A stretch of 64,000 nt of DNA from Pachyseris speciosa (lineage: Eukaryota; Cnidaria; Anthozoa; Scleractinia; Pachyseridae), in NCBI GenBank assembly GCA_016490735.1, contig JAEMWC010000135.1:27501-91500 (forward strand), written 5' to 3'. Positions 62,680 to 64,000 of the stretch are shown piece after piece. The position numbers were made by a program, and so were the translations under genes. The notes below the pieces were generated by a model, which was given only the letters and a program-made list of their open reading frames with translations, was not told the origin of the DNA and did no database searches. The number at the start of each line of letters is the position of its first letter. Within the stretch, counting starts at the first letter, position 1.

Positions 62680-63657
62680 AAAATCACCTGTAACTAACAT
62701 CGGTATTGTTCCAAATAAATAGTTTAGCGCAGACTGAATTTGACTGAATGGTAATTTTATACTTGAAGTCGGTTACTTAACGGTCACGCAACGAAAATCT
62801 ATTGACACTGCCTGACAGAGCACCGTAAAGTTAGTGAACTGGCCAAGTTTGAGAGGAAAGCCTTTTAATATTACAAATAAAGTTCTAGCTCCAAAATAAA
62901 GTCTCAAAATTTAAAAGTCGTTTTAGGGGCAACCTTTTCCCTTTTCCATACAAACGGCTGTAAAATTCTAATTCGCGGACTTGGCCGGACCATAACTCCG
63001 CAATATTATAAGGTATTATTCTCAATTTCTAGCACTGTCAAAGGATCTTTCTCATCTGCTCTGTATGAAATTAATCACGGAGTTACTTTGATAAAGGAGA
63101 ATGTTTCTTTACCGAAGAAGAGATTCTTTGTTGTGGATGCTTTCTTTGAAGATTGCCTTGGAAGAAAGACTGCTTTTAGCGTGAGCTTAATATGGCGGGC
63201 TTTTGGGAAGATCTTTCGAGACACCTTTCTGGACATAGGTAGAAATTTAATAGACTGGTATATTTAAAATGCGAGACAGTCATGCAAATTGCCACTAAAT
63301 AATTTTTTTACAATATAAAATATTTAAAATAATACGTATAAAATAACATATTAGTTGTTATGACAATGTCGTGATTTTAGGGCCAAGCTGTATTTGTCTG
63401 AAGGGCGTCTTTTGGGGAAATAAATTACTTTTATAAGGAAGGGCACGCTCAAGAATGGAGTCTCCACTTCAGCAAGCATGAGCATACTAGATCAGAGTGA
63501 GAAAGCCGCTCAGAAGAGAGCCTCTTATTAGCAAGGTCCGCGCTATAATACAAGGTTCTTTGCTTCATGTACGCCAACTCACTTTTGAGTTAGGGACGTG
63601 CTTGAAATAGACGTTTCGAAATGCGGTGAGCCTTTCTTATAGCACACTTCATTTCAA
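62680..63657. other. Convergent intergenic region
   Basis: It lies downstream of both glycosyltransferase genes. No gene recognised. The 3' untranslated region of the right-hand gene probably falls here. Confidence 0.45.
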
Positions 63658-64000
63658 CTAGGGGCTTTTTTTCGGAGCAGAGACTTTTTTTGCAACAGAG
63701 CCTTGTTTGTGGACGGTAGCTTTTTCCTGCGTAGCAATGTCCTTTGCAGCTGCGGCCTTCTTTTGCTCAGGAGCGGTCTTTTGTGGCGAAGTTTCTTTTC
63801 GGAGATAAACTTCCTTCTGCGGTTGAACATTTCTTGATTTAGGGAGGGTCTTTATATTGGGTAAACGTATCTTCGGATTTTTACGGCCAGTAGGAGGTTT
63901 TGCAGTAGCGTTTCTTTTCTGCCACATTCCCTTTTTAGAATGATAATAATGAAAAACCCAAGGAGCTCGTTTGCGCTCTATTTCCAGTCCGCCCTTGACA
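63658..64000 (-). CDS. Second B4GALNT3/4-like glycosyltransferase, last exon (partial), with a basic tail
   Basis: From the window edge the minus strand reads VKGGLEIERKRAPWVFHYYH then SKKGMW, which aligns with the end of the gene A last exon (VKGGLEIERKRSPCIYHYRH, TKAGMW). The frame then continues for 87 residues rich in Lys, Pro, Ala and Thr (PKIRLPNIKTLPKSRN, AAAAKDIATQEKATVHK) to the stop at 63,658. The catalytic part lies outside the window. The two genes converge tail to tail, about 6.5 kb apart, and are probably products of an inverted duplication. The tail is unlike the family as I know it and may be lumenal and flexible. Confidence 0.82.
   Translation of the reverse strand, partial: VKGGLEIERKRAPWVFHYYHSKKGMWQKRNATAKPPTGRKNPKIRLPNIKTLPKSRNVQPQKEVYLRKETSPQKTAPEQKKAAAAKDIATQEKATVHKQGSVAKKVSAPKKSP

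Overview
The window looks like nuclear DNA from a cnidarian, most likely an anthozoan such as a stony coral. The basis is AT-rich sequence, small intron-split host exons, many miniature inverted-repeat transposons (MITEs), Penelope-like, BEL/Pao, Ty3 and LINE retroelements side by side, and a cysteine-rich secreted domain with GCFKD and GEC(Y/W)SG-type motifs that I associate with cnidarian proteins. The taxon is an inference and was not searched.

Layout. 1-3.5 kb: two Penelope-like element (PLE) copies head to head as a near-perfect 1,475-bp palindrome, with a hammerhead-like motif after the right copy. 4.0-8.8 kb: a Ty3-type LTR retrotransposon on the minus strand, with both LTRs, primer site, polypurine tract and a 5-bp target duplication, but broken frames. 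10-21.3 kb: SINEs, MITEs and a tandemly duplicated locus for a small secreted Cys-rich protein; the best copy starts at 15.2 kb with a signal peptide exon. 21.8-27.3 kb: a dead L1/Tx1-type LINE interrupted by an antisense CR1/L2-type fragment. 27.4-29.5 kb: MITEs. 29.6-57.2 kb: a host gene for a type II membrane PA14-containing beta-1,4-N-acetylgalactosaminyltransferase (B4GALNT3/4-like), in three recognised coding exons. Its last intron is 22.4 kb and holds a PLE remnant, a plus-strand BEL/Pao element with an interrupted 5' LTR, and a minus-strand BEL/Pao element. 57.2-63.6 kb: microsatellites, tRNA-like repeats, nested MITEs and a 1.7-kb inverted-repeat element carrying GGACCGCAAATGATCCC arrays. 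63.7-64.0 kb: the last exon of a second B4GALNT-like gene on the opposite strand, tail to tail with the first.

The most striking object is at 50,269-50,965. A head-to-tail array of about 256-bp units sits inside the minus-strand BEL/Pao element, carries two canonical type I hammerhead ribozymes on the minus strand, is flanked by a 13-bp target duplication, and ends in an 80-bp inversion. This is the structure of an animal retrozyme, a non-autonomous element thought to move through small circular RNAs with PLE-type machinery.

Almost every protein-coding remnant carries one or more single-base frame breaks, including conserved host exons, so part of the damage may be assembly error rather than biology.
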